Shown: positions 10,113-18,183 of the stretch, one piece after another
How the letters are laid out: every line of letters begins with the position of its first letter
Position numbering within the stretch: the first letter of the stretch is position 1
Assembly: GCF_001042615.1 (NCBI RefSeq)
Contig: NZ_AP012327.1
Coordinates: 1,860,001 to 1,924,000, forward strand
Direction of reading: 5' to 3'
From: Bifidobacterium catenulatum subsp. kashiwanohense JCM 15439 = DSM 21854
Lineage (GTDB): Bacteria > Actinomycetota > Actinomycetes > Actinomycetales > Bifidobacteriaceae
DNA: 64,000 bases
Program-made: the position numbers and the translations under genes
The notes under the pieces: generated by a model
Seen by the model: only the letters and a program-made list of their open reading frames with translations
Told to the model about the DNA's origin: nothing
The model's database searches: none

Positions 10113-10517
10113 TTATTCCGCCACGATGTTGGCGTATTCCTCGGAGGAAAGCAGTCCCGGTTCGTCATCCTCAAGCTCGATTTTGAAAATCCAGCCTTCA
10201 CCATACGGGTCACCGGTAACGATGCCCGGATCGTCGGCCGCTTCGCTGTTCACATAGCGGATTACGCCAGCCACTGGAGTGACCAACGGCGTAACGGCTT
10301 TGGAGGATTCCAATTCCGCCACTTCGTCGCCGGCCTGCACTTCGGTGCCGACTTCCGGCAGATCGATGTATACGAGTTCGCCAAGCTGGTCGGCCGCATA
10401 TTCGGTGATGCCCACCATGGCCGGTTCGGTGGAAGCATCCACCCACACATGCTCGTCGGAGTATTCGAGATGCTCGGGAACGTCCAGATTCGGCTTGTTG
10501 TCGTTTTCTTCACTCAT
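10113..10517 (-). CDS. gcvH: Glycine cleavage system H protein (lipoyl carrier)
   Basis: 134 residues forming one lipoyl domain. Family hallmarks are the SDEHVWVD start, VGITEYAADQLGELVYIDLPEVG, and the lipoylation site ELESSKAVTPLVTPVAG, where the lysine carries lipoate. In the glycine cleavage system H shuttles the aminomethyl group between P, T and L. None of those partners is encoded in this window, so the job here may differ. The lipoate ligase gene lies about 5.4 kb away on the same strand and is the likely modifying enzyme. Confidence 0.93.
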   Translation of the reverse strand: MSEENDNKPNLDVPEHLEYSDEHVWVDASTEPAMVGITEYAADQLGELVYIDLPEVGTEVQAGDEVAELESSKAVTPLVTPVAGVIRYVNSEAADDPGIVTGDPYGEGWIFKIELEDDEPGLLSSEEYANIVAE

Positions 10518-10573
10518 GAAAGCTCATTCTACGTCAATCACGTGCATTTCCCATAGCGCTGTACCGAAACTTG

Positions 10574-11662
10574 TTATGGCAGATCGTGGCCGAGCCATTC
10601 TTCGATCATGTAGCGGGCGATGGTGGCCTTTCCGGGGGATTCCATACGCCCTGCTACCAGCTCGTTCATATATTCGTCTCGGGTCATCCAACGCGCCTGC
10701 AGAGTCTCGTCGCCGTCCACATGCACGTCGGTGGTATCGGCCACGCCTTTGAACGCCATCATGAGCGAGGCTGGGAATGGCCATGGCTGCGATCCCAAAT
10801 ATTTGAGTTCGCCCAGTTCGATGCCGACCTCCTCTTTGGCTTCGCGCCGGCATGCGTGCTCCAGGTTCTCGCCCGCCTCCACGAAGCCTGCGGACACGGA
10901 ATACAGGCCGGTATTGCGCCATGCACTGTTGTGCTGCAGCAGCAGACGGTCCTCATGGTCCACAATCGCCGTGATAACGGCCGGCTCCACCCTGGGGAAC
11001 AGCAGCCGTTTGCCATCCGCTTCGCTGGTGCACCGCTGCGCCCATCCGCCCAACGCGGGTTCGGTCGGGGCGCCGCATGTGGGGCAATGGCGTTGACGCG
11101 CATGCCATACGCCCAGCGAGATCGCCGTTGTGGCCTGGCCTGCTTCGCGTGCGCTGGCATGCGGGGCGAAGCCACGCAGGTCAACCCAGTCGAATCGTTC
11201 CGCCGCGTTTTCCAACAGCGATTTCGACGTTTTCTCTTCCGGCTCACGCGGTTCGTCGAACGCGTCGTCCGCTCCCATATGCTCGCTGCTCGCAGCCATC
11301 GGCTCCGCAGCCCTCACACGAGACACATCAACGGCCACCACATGCTCGTCACGATTGCCACCATATGAGCCGAGGAATATGGCGAGCGCCGTCGGATGCG
11401 TGTGCAGTTCCGTCGTCACGTAGGCTCCGGGCAGCTGCGCCAAACGCATGTGCACGTTGGCGTAGTCCGCGATGGCGCCTTGTCCGCGTGGCACCGCCAC
11501 CATGCCGTCTTTGACGAGAATGACTTTCGTGGCAGGTTCCAGCAGCACCGTGTCGAACAGGTCGGGTTCGTCGCGTCTTGAAACCTCATAGTCGATGTCG
11601 CCTTGTGCAAGTGGCAGGAACGGCAGTGACTGAGTCAGCGCCAGTGGCGAGAACACGCTCAT
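10574..11662 (-). CDS. nudC: NADH pyrophosphatase, NUDIX family
   Basis: 362 residues. It has an N-terminal NudC-like region and a zinc ribbon beginning CPTCGAPTEP; only one further cysteine is seen in the second pair, as in other actinobacterial members. A NUDIX box follows (AGFVEAGENLEHACRREAKEEVGIE) and then the SQPWPFP motif that marks NudC-type NADH/NAD hydrolases. The enzyme splits NAD(H) to NMN(H) and AMP and, in E. coli, can remove NAD caps from RNA. An AAGGAAAGAAG ribosome site precedes the ATG. It sits about 55 bases upstream of gcvH on the same strand and may be co-transcribed with it. Confidence 0.93.
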   Translation of the reverse strand: MSVFSPLALTQSLPFLPLAQGDIDYEVSRRDEPDLFDTVLLEPATKVILVKDGMVAVPRGQGAIADYANVHMRLAQLPGAYVTTELHTHPTALAIFLGSYGGNRDEHVVAVDVSRVRAAEPMAASSEHMGADDAFDEPREPEEKTSKSLLENAAERFDWVDLRGFAPHASAREAGQATTAISLGVWHARQRHCPTCGAPTEPALGGWAQRCTSEADGKRLLFPRVEPAVITAIVDHEDRLLLQHNSAWRNTGLYSVSAGFVEAGENLEHACRREAKEEVGIELGELKYLGSQPWPFPASLMMAFKGVADTTDVHVDGDETLQARWMTRDEYMNELVAGRMESPGKATIARYMIEEWLGHDLP

Positions 11663-11681
11663 CGATTGCTTCTTTCCTTGA

Positions 11682-11722
11682 ATACGATATATGGAAGATA
11701 TATTTCTCTATATACATCGTAT
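11682..11722. promoter_or_regulatory. AT-rich imperfect palindrome upstream of nudC
   Basis: Arms ATACGAT (11682-11688) and ATCGTAT (11716-11722), with partly matching AT sequence inside, lie in an AT-rich leader directly before the nudC start. It could be an operator or a transcript hairpin; no regulator is identified. Confidence 0.35.
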
Positions 11723-11781
11723 TTTCTTTATATTTTTTGTATATCTGATTGCGCTATTGACGGCAGTTGCGGGAATATCGT

Positions 11782-12630
11782 CTACTGCACTCTGCGCACC
11801 AATGCAAGCAGCGCGTCGGCGACCGCCTGCGGATGCTCATAAGCGCTGAAATGACCGCAATCAAACACCACCGTCATATCCGTGCTCGTAGCCGTCATCG
11901 CATCGGCGATCGGTGCCATCACGCTCGGCGGGCTCGACGGATCCTTGTCGCCGCAGATCACCGCGACCGGCGCTGTAATCGTTGATAGCACATCGTTCAA
12001 GTCCGGGCGCCCAGCCGCCATGCGTTCACGCCAGGCGATACCTTCGGCCGGCTGCTCGTTGATCCATGCAGTGAACTGTTCGCGGTAGGCGTCCGACTGT
12101 TTGATGGTTGAATCCTCAGGCGTGGCGGCGGCGAATCCCATAACCGGCTCGTGTGTGCCTGTCGATTCGCATTCCTCGGCGATCGCGATGCGTTTCGCAC
12201 GCATCTGCTCGGAATCAGCGGCAGCCTTCGTGTCGCATAATGCCAGTGCGGCGACGGCTCCGGGGTGCAAGCGCTGAATGTCGAGAATCAGGTAGCCGCC
12301 CATTGAAAGACCCACCCAAATCGCCTTGTCGTATCCGGCAGCGTGCAACAGGTCGACGTAAGCGTCGGCCATGCGGTCCAAACCATTGGGGAAAGCGCCG
12401 TCCGCGTCTTTGCCTCCACTGTTCTCGTCGGAAGGAATCGGTCCTTCTCCTGCGCCGGGCATGTCGGGAGCCCAAATCGGGAACTGTTTCATGCCATGTT
12501 CCGCAGTGGTCGTTTTCAACGCATCCGCGCATTCGTTCCACATGCGGTGGTCCACGGGGAACCCGTGCACCAGTACCACGGGAATCCCCTCACCCTCGCA
12601 ATACACGTTGTTATGCAATTCGATCGTCAT
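11782..12630 (-). CDS. Alpha/beta hydrolase
   Basis: 282 residues with the alpha/beta-hydrolase pattern: oxyanion stretch VVLVHGFPVDHRMWNE, nucleophile elbow VGLSMGGYL, a late aspartate in VAVICGDKDPSSPP and a histidine in VFDCGHFSAYEHP. Cytosolic, no signal peptide. The frame stays open to 12720, but the ATG at 12630 has a GAAGGA ribosome site and an N-terminus that fits the family, and it avoids a long overlap with the upstream gene. Substrate unknown. Confidence 0.85.
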   Translation of the reverse strand: MTIELHNNVYCEGEGIPVVLVHGFPVDHRMWNECADALKTTTAEHGMKQFPIWAPDMPGAGEGPIPSDENSGGKDADGAFPNGLDRMADAYVDLLHAAGYDKAIWVGLSMGGYLILDIQRLHPGAVAALALCDTKAAADSEQMRAKRIAIAEECESTGTHEPVMGFAAATPEDSTIKQSDAYREQFTAWINEQPAEGIAWRERMAAGRPDLNDVLSTITAPVAVICGDKDPSSPPSVMAPIADAMTATSTDMTVVFDCGHFSAYEHPQAVADALLALVRRVQ

Positions 12631-12676
12631 ATGCGTTCCTTCGTTGCTCTCCCCTGTTGTTGCATGTATTCGCAGC

Positions 12677-13297
12677 CTATTTGCCGGTCCACGCGATCGC
12701 CTGACGCACAATCGTGCCATATCCGTTGCTCATCTGGTTGACGAAAGTGTCGAGGATCTCACTGTTCGGATTGACCCATTCCACGTCGAGCGTCTCGTCC
12801 TGCGGCTTGCAATCGCCCGCAATCGGCACCACATAGCACAATGCGATCGCATGCTGGCGGGAATCGAAATAGTCGGACAGTCCGGGCGTCGGGAAAAATT
12901 CAGCCACGGTGAACGGCTGTAGGCTCACTGGCAACTGCGGCAGCGCGATATCTCCCAAATCCTTGGCGATATTGCGCGCCACGGCCTCACGCAACGATTC
13001 GTGGTAGAGCACGCGGCCGGCGATCAGCGTTCGTTCGATGCGGCCGTCGTCAGACACACGCAGCAGCGATCCGACCTGTGAGACGCGTCCCAGATCGTCG
13101 GTGCGCACCGGCACCACGAGCACGTATGGTATCGGCATTTCACCGCGCATACGGTTGATTTCGTCGGAAGCAAGCCATCCTGGAGGGTTTCCTATTCCAC
13201 GGATGAAATCCTCCGGCGTGATGTCGTCGAATTCTCCGCGACGGCGGCCTGCATCGAAATCGCCCTTGTCGGGCACTTCATCATTCATCACTGGCAT
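12677..13297 (-). CDS. NUDIX-like protein (DUF4916 type)
   Basis: About 206 residues. It contains PYVLVVPVRTDDLGRVSQVGSLLR, then SLREAVARNIAKDLG in place of a NUDIX box, and ends WVNPNSEILDTFVNQMSNGYG. This resembles the actinobacterial DUF4916 group of the NUDIX superfamily; the REx2EE catalytic helix is degenerate, so catalysis is doubtful. The frame extends back to 13381. The ATG at 13297 is preferred because a GATAAT box ends 6 bases before it (leaderless type) and the upstream extension is low-complexity basic sequence. Confidence 0.65.
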   Translation of the reverse strand: MPVMNDEVPDKGDFDAGRRRGEFDDITPEDFIRGIGNPPGWLASDEINRMRGEMPIPYVLVVPVRTDDLGRVSQVGSLLRVSDDGRIERTLIAGRVLYHESLREAVARNIAKDLGDIALPQLPVSLQPFTVAEFFPTPGLSDYFDSRQHAIALCYVVPIAGDCKPQDETLDVEWVNPNSEILDTFVNQMSNGYGTIVRQAIAWTGK

Positions 13298-13487
13298 AGT
13301 CCCATTATCACGCATCTTGTGTGAATTGGCTGGAAAAGCATGCGCTGGAAGACGATTCCTCTGATAGCGGATCTTGCGCATGCCGGGAATACGTAGGGTT
13401 GGGGCACGGTTATATACTTCAAAGCAATCGCATACGAAGGGCGTAGCCCGTCACGCGCGTCGATGGCACGAACAGCAAGGAGCAATC

Positions 13488-13853
13488 ATGGCAACGCATG
13501 CAGTCACTTCCAAGGATTTCAATCAGATTGTGGAATCCAATGATCTGGTATTCGTGGATTTTTGGGCGACCTGGTGCGGTCCGTGCCACGCATTCGGCCC
13601 GACGTTCGAAAAGGCGAGCGAAGCGAATTCTGACATTTATTTCGCCAAGGTCGATATCGACCAGAATCCGGATCTCGCTTCCGCGGCCAAGGTACAGGCT
13701 GTGCCGACGTTGATGGTGATCAAGAATCAGCAGATTGTGTTCCAGCAGGCCGGTGCGTTGCGTGCGTCGGATCTGGACGATCTGATTGCGCAGGCCAAGG
13801 CGTTGGACGTCAACGCGGCCGCTGCCGAAGAGGCTGAGGCGCAAGCAGAGTAG
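13488..13853 (+). CDS. trxA: Thioredoxin
   Basis: 121 residues with the thioredoxin fold: VFVDFWATWCGPCHAFGP carries the redox-active WCGPC, followed by FAKVDIDQNPDLA and the cis-proline strand VQAVPTLMV. An alanine/glutamate-rich tail (about 15 residues) follows the domain. The frame is open further upstream, but AAGGAG lies 6 bases before the ATG at 13488 and the protein starts correctly there. It would reduce cytosolic disulfides. A T-rich hairpin terminator follows. Confidence 0.95.
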   Translation: MATHAVTSKDFNQIVESNDLVFVDFWATWCGPCHAFGPTFEKASEANSDIYFAKVDIDQNPDLASAAKVQAVPTLMVIKNQQIVFQQAGALRASDLDDLIAQAKALDVNAAAAEEAEAQAE

Positions 13854-13874
13854 GCTAAAAATTACAATGATTTC

Positions 13875-13920
13875 AAAGGTGTCGTTCGATGGTAAGCATC
13901 AACGGCACCTTTTGTTTTGC
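13875..13920 (+). terminator. Rho-independent terminator of trxA
   Basis: AAAGGTGTCGTT (13875-13886) pairs with AACGGCACCTTT (13901-13912) with one mismatch and runs into TTTTGTTTT, about 20 bases after the stop. Confidence 0.8.
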
Positions 13921-14099
13921 GTACCTGTTGCTTACGATTGCTTTGCCCGCCTGTTACATATACGCCCGCCCGGTTTCCATGGCGTGAGGTAAACTCATCC
14001 ATTAGATGCGCGCTTTCCGGCGAAGCCCCGTGTGGCAGCGCGCCGCATGCCGAGCATGCGTGAATTCGTCGAGGATCTGAACGCGCGTATAGGAGTAGA

Positions 14100-15098
14100 A
14101 TGGCTAACCACAGCAAACACGCCCGATCATCTACCTTCGTCATGCCGAGCAAGTCCTCGCTGGTGAAGATCGCCGCAACGGTCGCGGCGGTGGGCCTGTT
14201 GGCTACCGGCGGCATTGTGTCGCGCAATCTTTACACGTCCGCGAAGCAGAATACAACCAATCAGGCCACAGCTTTCTCCGTCACAGATTCCGCGGAGGCG
14301 TCTCGTGGTAATGCCCGCGAGCTGCTTAATGGAGACACCTCGTACGTTACCGTGAAAGTCAACGGCAAGTCGCGCGTGGTGCCCGGCACCAATTTCACCG
14401 ACGTGAAATCCGTGCTTGACGCGGGTGACATCACACTCGAACCGGAAGACACGGTCTCCCCCTCACTCACCACCAAGGTCGATGAGAAAACCGTGATCAC
14501 CATTCAGCGTGCCGGCGCAAGCGTCGAGGTTGCCGACACCGCCATCGGCTTCAATGTCGTCAAGAAGGAAACCTCAAGCCTGCCGGAAGGCCAGGAGAAG
14601 GTCGAGACGGAAGGCGAAGAGGGCGTGATGGAAACCACGAACCTCGTGACCAAGTCTGGCGACACCGTGGTTTCCTCCAACATGATCAGCTCGTATGTGA
14701 AGAAGGCTCCGGCCGACAAGGTCATTCTCGTCGGCACCGGCTCCGCTTCGTCGTCGTCCTCCAACGCTTCCACGTCAATCGGCACCACTGTGCCGGCGGG
14801 CGAAATGCAGCAGTGGGCTCACGATTATCTGCTGTCGAACGGCTACACCGAAGCCGATTTCACCGCCACCGTATACATCATCACTCACGAGTCCGGTTGG
14901 AGTGTCACCGCAACGAATCCGAGTTCGGGCGCCTATGGCCTGCCCCAGGCATTGCCTGGTAGCAAGATGGTGAGCGAGGGTGCCGATTGGGCCACCAATT
15001 ATCAGACCCAGCTCAAGTGGTTCTGGGGCTATTGCGCGCAGCGTTACGGTTCCATCCAGGGAGCCTATTCGTACTGGCTCGCCAACCACTGCTACTGA
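14100..15098 (+). CDS. Secreted G5/Rpf-like cell-wall protein
   Basis: 332 residues. An N-terminal membrane/signal segment (about residues 20-42, IAATVAAVGLLATGG) is followed by a DUF348-like region (VTVKVNGKSRVVPG) and a G5-like domain (about 130-215). After a serine-rich linker comes a C-terminal lysozyme-like domain (about 235-332, ITHESGWSVTATNPSSGAYGLPQALPGSKM). The Glu in THESGW is the candidate catalytic acid. The arrangement matches actinobacterial resuscitation-promoting-factor/transglycosylase proteins that remodel peptidoglycan. The ribosome site TAGGAG is well placed. No riboswitch could be shown in the ~180-base leader by eye. Confidence 0.82.
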   Translation: MANHSKHARSSTFVMPSKSSLVKIAATVAAVGLLATGGIVSRNLYTSAKQNTTNQATAFSVTDSAEASRGNARELLNGDTSYVTVKVNGKSRVVPGTNFTDVKSVLDAGDITLEPEDTVSPSLTTKVDEKTVITIQRAGASVEVADTAIGFNVVKKETSSLPEGQEKVETEGEEGVMETTNLVTKSGDTVVSSNMISSYVKKAPADKVILVGTGSASSSSSNASTSIGTTVPAGEMQQWAHDYLLSNGYTEADFTATVYIITHESGWSVTATNPSSGAYGLPQALPGSKMVSEGADWATNYQTQLKWFWGYCAQRYGSIQGAYSYWLANHCY

Positions 15099-15199
15099 TA
15101 TGCTTCGTCACGCTAATTTCAGCACGATCAGATGGCAATGCTCGTATTGAAATGTTTACAATGATTGGTGATTAATATTCAATTTACGTAATTCAGCGC

Positions 15200-15251
15200 A
15201 TATAGTTTGAGCCCCGTAATATTCGAAGATATTACGGGGCTCAAACTATAT
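15200..15251. terminator. Perfect 23-bp hairpin between convergent genes
   Basis: Arms 15200-15222 and 15229-15251 are exact reverse complements (centre GAGCCCCGTAATAT), with a 6-base loop TCGAAG. The hairpin lies between the ends of the G5/Rpf-like gene and the opposing hypothetical gene, so it probably ends transcription from both sides. Confidence 0.8.
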
Positions 15252-15285
15252 TGTGATTCGAGATATCACCAAGATACTATCGGTT

Positions 15286-15786
15286 TCACAGAGCGTTGTT
15301 GGCGCCAATCACCGTAGCTTCCTTGACATCGTCGATCTTCCTGCGCTTGCGGCCGCCATGCCCGGCCTTCGGACCGCGCTTACCGACGGTGCCGCTACGA
15401 ACCCCGTTCTTGGCGTCGAAGAGGATCACGCGCTCATCGCTGTGATATTCGCCTTCCAAGGCAAAGTAGGCGATCTTGTCTGCAGGCACTTCTGGGAAAG
15501 TGAAGAACTTCTGCGTTGCAACAAGCAGGTCAAGATTGCGAGTGGTCACGGAAGCCGGACGATCAGCGTTCGGATCGTTGAACTGAACCGCGAAATCGTC
15601 GTTCTTGTCGCACACCTGGATCGCGAACTTGCCACGCTCGTAATTCACCAGCAGCTTGACGAATTCCGGACGGCCGAGCACTTCGGAAACACCCTTGGAA
15701 AAACGAACAGATTCAAGCATGACCGTCATGGTCAACTTGCCACCCGTTCTTTCGCCAACTTCTTTGAAACCATCAAGAACGGACAT
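15286..15786 (-). CDS. Hypothetical protein with basic C-terminal tail
   Basis: 166 residues, family not recognised. The body (about 1-130) is mixed alpha/beta with no membrane segment. The tail contains GKRGPKAGHGGRKRRKIDD, which is strongly basic and could bind nucleic acid. A very strong ribosome site (AAGGAGGG) precedes the ATG at 15786, suggesting high expression. It stands alone between the cell-wall gene and an AT-rich stretch. Confidence 0.75.
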   Translation of the reverse strand: MSVLDGFKEVGERTGGKLTMTVMLESVRFSKGVSEVLGRPEFVKLLVNYERGKFAIQVCDKNDDFAVQFNDPNADRPASVTTRNLDLLVATQKFFTFPEVPADKIAYFALEGEYHSDERVILFDAKNGVRSGTVGKRGPKAGHGGRKRRKIDDVKEATVIGANNAL

Positions 15787-16123
15787 GTAAATCCCTCCTT
15801 TATTGTAAATAACTACGTAAAATACTGTACCTCATTGTCGGCAATAAAACGAATCGAATCTTAGGGAATACATATCCGTATTTTTAAGAACACAACATAA
15901 TACGGAAAAACTTAATGAGGCCATCTCGCGCAACCACTTTTTGTAATCATTTTCATTTTTTAAATGTTTCCCCAGCAACAATTTTCATTGAAATTTCGCC
16001 ATTTCTTGGTACTTTTTACACTCCAATTGAAATGGAACATACACTACACGGTTACAGCATCGCAAACGCAATCAAAGAAGATGGAATCCCGTCGCAAAGC
16101 AGGATTCCGACATTGCTAACAGC
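15787..16123. other. AT-rich intergenic stretch
   Basis: About 340 bases, AT-rich, containing the leader of the 15786 gene. In its last ~70 bases the reading frame of the following small gene stays open upstream of its GTG (residues such as VAKQDSDIANS), suggesting lost 5' sequence. Nothing else is recognised. Confidence 0.4.
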
Positions 16124-16318
16124 GTGGCGGAATCCTTGAGTAATGTGGTGAAAAAGTCGCTGCACGCTTCCAGCAAAGAGTCGCCGGTGAAGCTTTTCAT
16201 GGTGCAGCGCACCGCGGAGTCCGTAGCTCCCAGCTCCTCGAACGGCAACTACTATTACTATTACGACGAGGGCGGCAAGAAGAGCCAAAGCCGAAAGAAG
16301 AGCAAGCACCAAAACTGA
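16124..16318 (+). pseudogene. Tyrosine-rich C-terminal remnant, probable EPS tyrosine kinase/chain-length protein
   Basis: A 64-residue frame ending NGNYYYYYDEGGKKSQSRKKSKHQN. A run of five tyrosines followed by acidic then basic residues is characteristic of the autophosphorylated tail of bacterial tyrosine kinases that control EPS chain length. Nothing of the kinase Walker domains is present, the frame is open upstream without a good start, and the piece ends next to the EPS priming enzyme. It is read as the surviving 3' end of a deleted gene. It could instead be a real small protein, but no ribosome site is seen. Confidence 0.45.
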
Positions 16319-16335
16319 CTTAATCTCAGCAAAAT

Positions 16336-16374
16336 AATCGCCTCCCTTTCTACTAGAAAGGGAAGCGATTTTTC
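16336..16374. terminator. Bidirectional terminator
   Basis: AATCGCCTCCCTTTC (16336-16350) pairs with GAAAGGGAAGCGATT (16356-16370) around a 5-base loop with one mismatch. Five Ts follow on the plus strand and an AT run on the other side, placing it between convergent genes. Confidence 0.8.
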
Positions 16375-16399
16375 GAGTTTATGCAACGCAATACGCAGC

Positions 16400-18055
16400 T
16401 TAGTAGGAACCGGTACCGCGGAAAACTACGAGCACGGTCTTCGCAAGAATCGCGAGATCTCCAGCGATGGACCAATTCTCGATGTACGAAACGTCCAAAT
16501 ACTCGCTCTGCTCCTGCGAAAGATCCGAACGACCGGAAACCTGCCACGGACCGGTAATGCCGGGCTTCACCAGCAAACGCGTGGAATACAAGGAGCCATA
16601 GCGGGCAACCTCGTCAGGCAACGCCGGACGCGGCCCAACCAAAGACATATCGCCTCTCAACACATTAAAGAACTGAGGGAACTCATCCAACGAAGTCTTA
16701 CGAATAAAATGGCCGACCTTCGTAATACGTGGATCATCCTTCATTTTGAAGATAAAGCGATCGCTCTGGCCATTCTCTTCCGCAAGCTTCTTCTTCAACT
16801 CTTCTGCATTGGTAACCATGGAACGGAACTTGTACATGGTGAACGGCTTACCATGTAACCCGACGCGCTGCTGAGAGAAAAACACCGGGCCACCATCATC
16901 GAGCTTGATGGCAATAGCCACACCAAGCATAATCGGCGAAGAAATCAACAACGCGCAAGCCGAACCTATGATGTCAACGACACGCTTCACCACAGCAGTA
17001 ACAGTAGTGTATTGCGGCAGACTCGCCAACAACACCGGCTGCTCAGCAGTATTACGCAAATACAAGCGGTGCCCGCTCACATCAGCCAAAGACACAGCCA
17101 AGGCAAGCTCCATGCCCAAAGATTCCACTGCAAGAGAGATACCATGCAGCATTTCGGAATCACGAGACAGTACGTCGGCAACGTACACTTCTTGAGCGCA
17201 AAGGCTTTCGCACGTGCGGGGAAACGCGGAATTAAACGGAATCACCTTCAGCATGTCGGCACCCTCAATGGTGGGGTCCGGCTCGAACGAAGTGACCACA
17301 TACGCATCTTTCTTGCTGCCGTCAGCTTCGATCGGGCATACTGCGACCGGCGAATACCCCCAATTGGAATAATCCTGCATGGTACGCAACGCACGGTTAA
17401 TACCGTCGGAAGAACCAATCACCACGGTCTTATACTTGTAAGAACCTTTTTTGCGGCTGCGATGCAACCACTGACGCATCTGCCAACGGGCAATCACTTC
17501 CAGAAAGAACGCGATGATCGGGGCAATGATAAGCGCCGTTCGTGGAAGCGTAAGTTTGAAAATAAACGCAATCGAGCAATACGTGATAATAGTGAGCAGC
17601 GAAGCGTTGATGATCTTCGCGTACAGCTCATAGCCTTCCGCCATCACATGCCTATGGTATGCACCGACGATCGTAAGGCTCAATACCCAGATGGCACTGA
17701 AGCAAACAAGAAATAGCCAGAATGGCATGACACTACCGATGGCTTCATATGCAGAATTGTTTGCCCACAGGCTGAACGCGAGAGAAACCAGCATGACGGC
17801 AAGGTCGACCATTACCAGACAGGCAACGAACGAATACCTCCACCCCGGAACGACCTGCTTCTTGGCTCTCATGCGGCTATGCCCGTCCCCATCAACGGGA
17901 AACGGCGTGTTCGAGAATGTCATCGGTTCAAACTGTGAAACGTTTTGAGCTTGATCCTGAACATGCGCCCGCTGCTGATGCCATGCGTTAGAGGAAACAA
18001 TATGAATTTCCTCCGTCTTTGACGTTGAATCCGAATCGCAGGAGTTCCCTCGCAT
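16400..18055 (-). CDS. rfbP: Polyprenyl-phosphate sugar phosphotransferase (EPS priming enzyme)
   Basis: About 551 residues; starts EPS synthesis by moving a sugar-1-phosphate from a nucleotide sugar to undecaprenyl phosphate. A cytosolic N-terminus (about 1-75) precedes four membrane segments (about 75-190) and a Rossmann-like middle domain (KYKTVVIGSSDGINRALR). A fifth membrane segment and the catalytic domain follow (FFSQQRVGLHGKPFTMYKFRSM, KTSLDEFPQFFNVLRGDMSLVGPRP, KPGITGPWQVSGRSD). The ATG at 18055 has AAGGGA 8 bases upstream. The leader carries an 11-G tract (see separate entry), so expression may switch. Confidence 0.94.
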   Translation of the reverse strand: MRGNSCDSDSTSKTEEIHIVSSNAWHQQRAHVQDQAQNVSQFEPMTFSNTPFPVDGDGHSRMRAKKQVVPGWRYSFVACLVMVDLAVMLVSLAFSLWANNSAYEAIGSVMPFWLFLVCFSAIWVLSLTIVGAYHRHVMAEGYELYAKIINASLLTIITYCSIAFIFKLTLPRTALIIAPIIAFFLEVIARWQMRQWLHRSRKKGSYKYKTVVIGSSDGINRALRTMQDYSNWGYSPVAVCPIEADGSKKDAYVVTSFEPDPTIEGADMLKVIPFNSAFPRTCESLCAQEVYVADVLSRDSEMLHGISLAVESLGMELALAVSLADVSGHRLYLRNTAEQPVLLASLPQYTTVTAVVKRVVDIIGSACALLISSPIMLGVAIAIKLDDGGPVFFSQQRVGLHGKPFTMYKFRSMVTNAEELKKKLAEENGQSDRFIFKMKDDPRITKVGHFIRKTSLDEFPQFFNVLRGDMSLVGPRPALPDEVARYGSLYSTRLLVKPGITGPWQVSGRSDLSQEQSEYLDVSYIENWSIAGDLAILAKTVLVVFRGTGSY

Positions 18056-18102
18056 GTCCAATCCCTTCAGTCTAGCTCTTACACTCCATCCTTCTAGGGC
18101 AG

Positions 18103-18123
18103 ATTACACCCACCCCCCCCCCC
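18103..18123 (-). promoter_or_regulatory. -10-like box and 11-base G tract upstream of rfbP
   Basis: On the minus strand a run of 11 Gs (18113-18123) is followed by TGGG and TGTAAT (18103-18108), about 48 bases before the ATG. The tract occupies the place of a -35/-10 spacer. No clear -35 is visible beyond it. Length change by slippage would alter promoter spacing. Confidence 0.5.
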
Positions 18124-18129
18124 GAGTAA

Positions 18130-18168
18130 CATCCACCACCCTAGAATGGCATAGAAGGGTGATGGATG
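18130..18168 (-). terminator. Hairpin after the GH31 gene
   Basis: CATCCACCACCCT (18130-18142) pairs with AGGGTGATGGATG (18156-18168) with one mismatch, 16 bases beyond the GH31 stop and just upstream of the rfbP G tract. Confidence 0.6.
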
Positions 18169-18183
18169 TCGGTACTCCCAGAA

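Noticed and set aside
13921..14099. c-di-AMP (ydaO-type) riboswitch before the Rpf-like gene
   Set aside because: Such switches precede similar genes in other actinobacteria, but the conserved sequence blocks could not be recognised by eye in this ~180-base leader.
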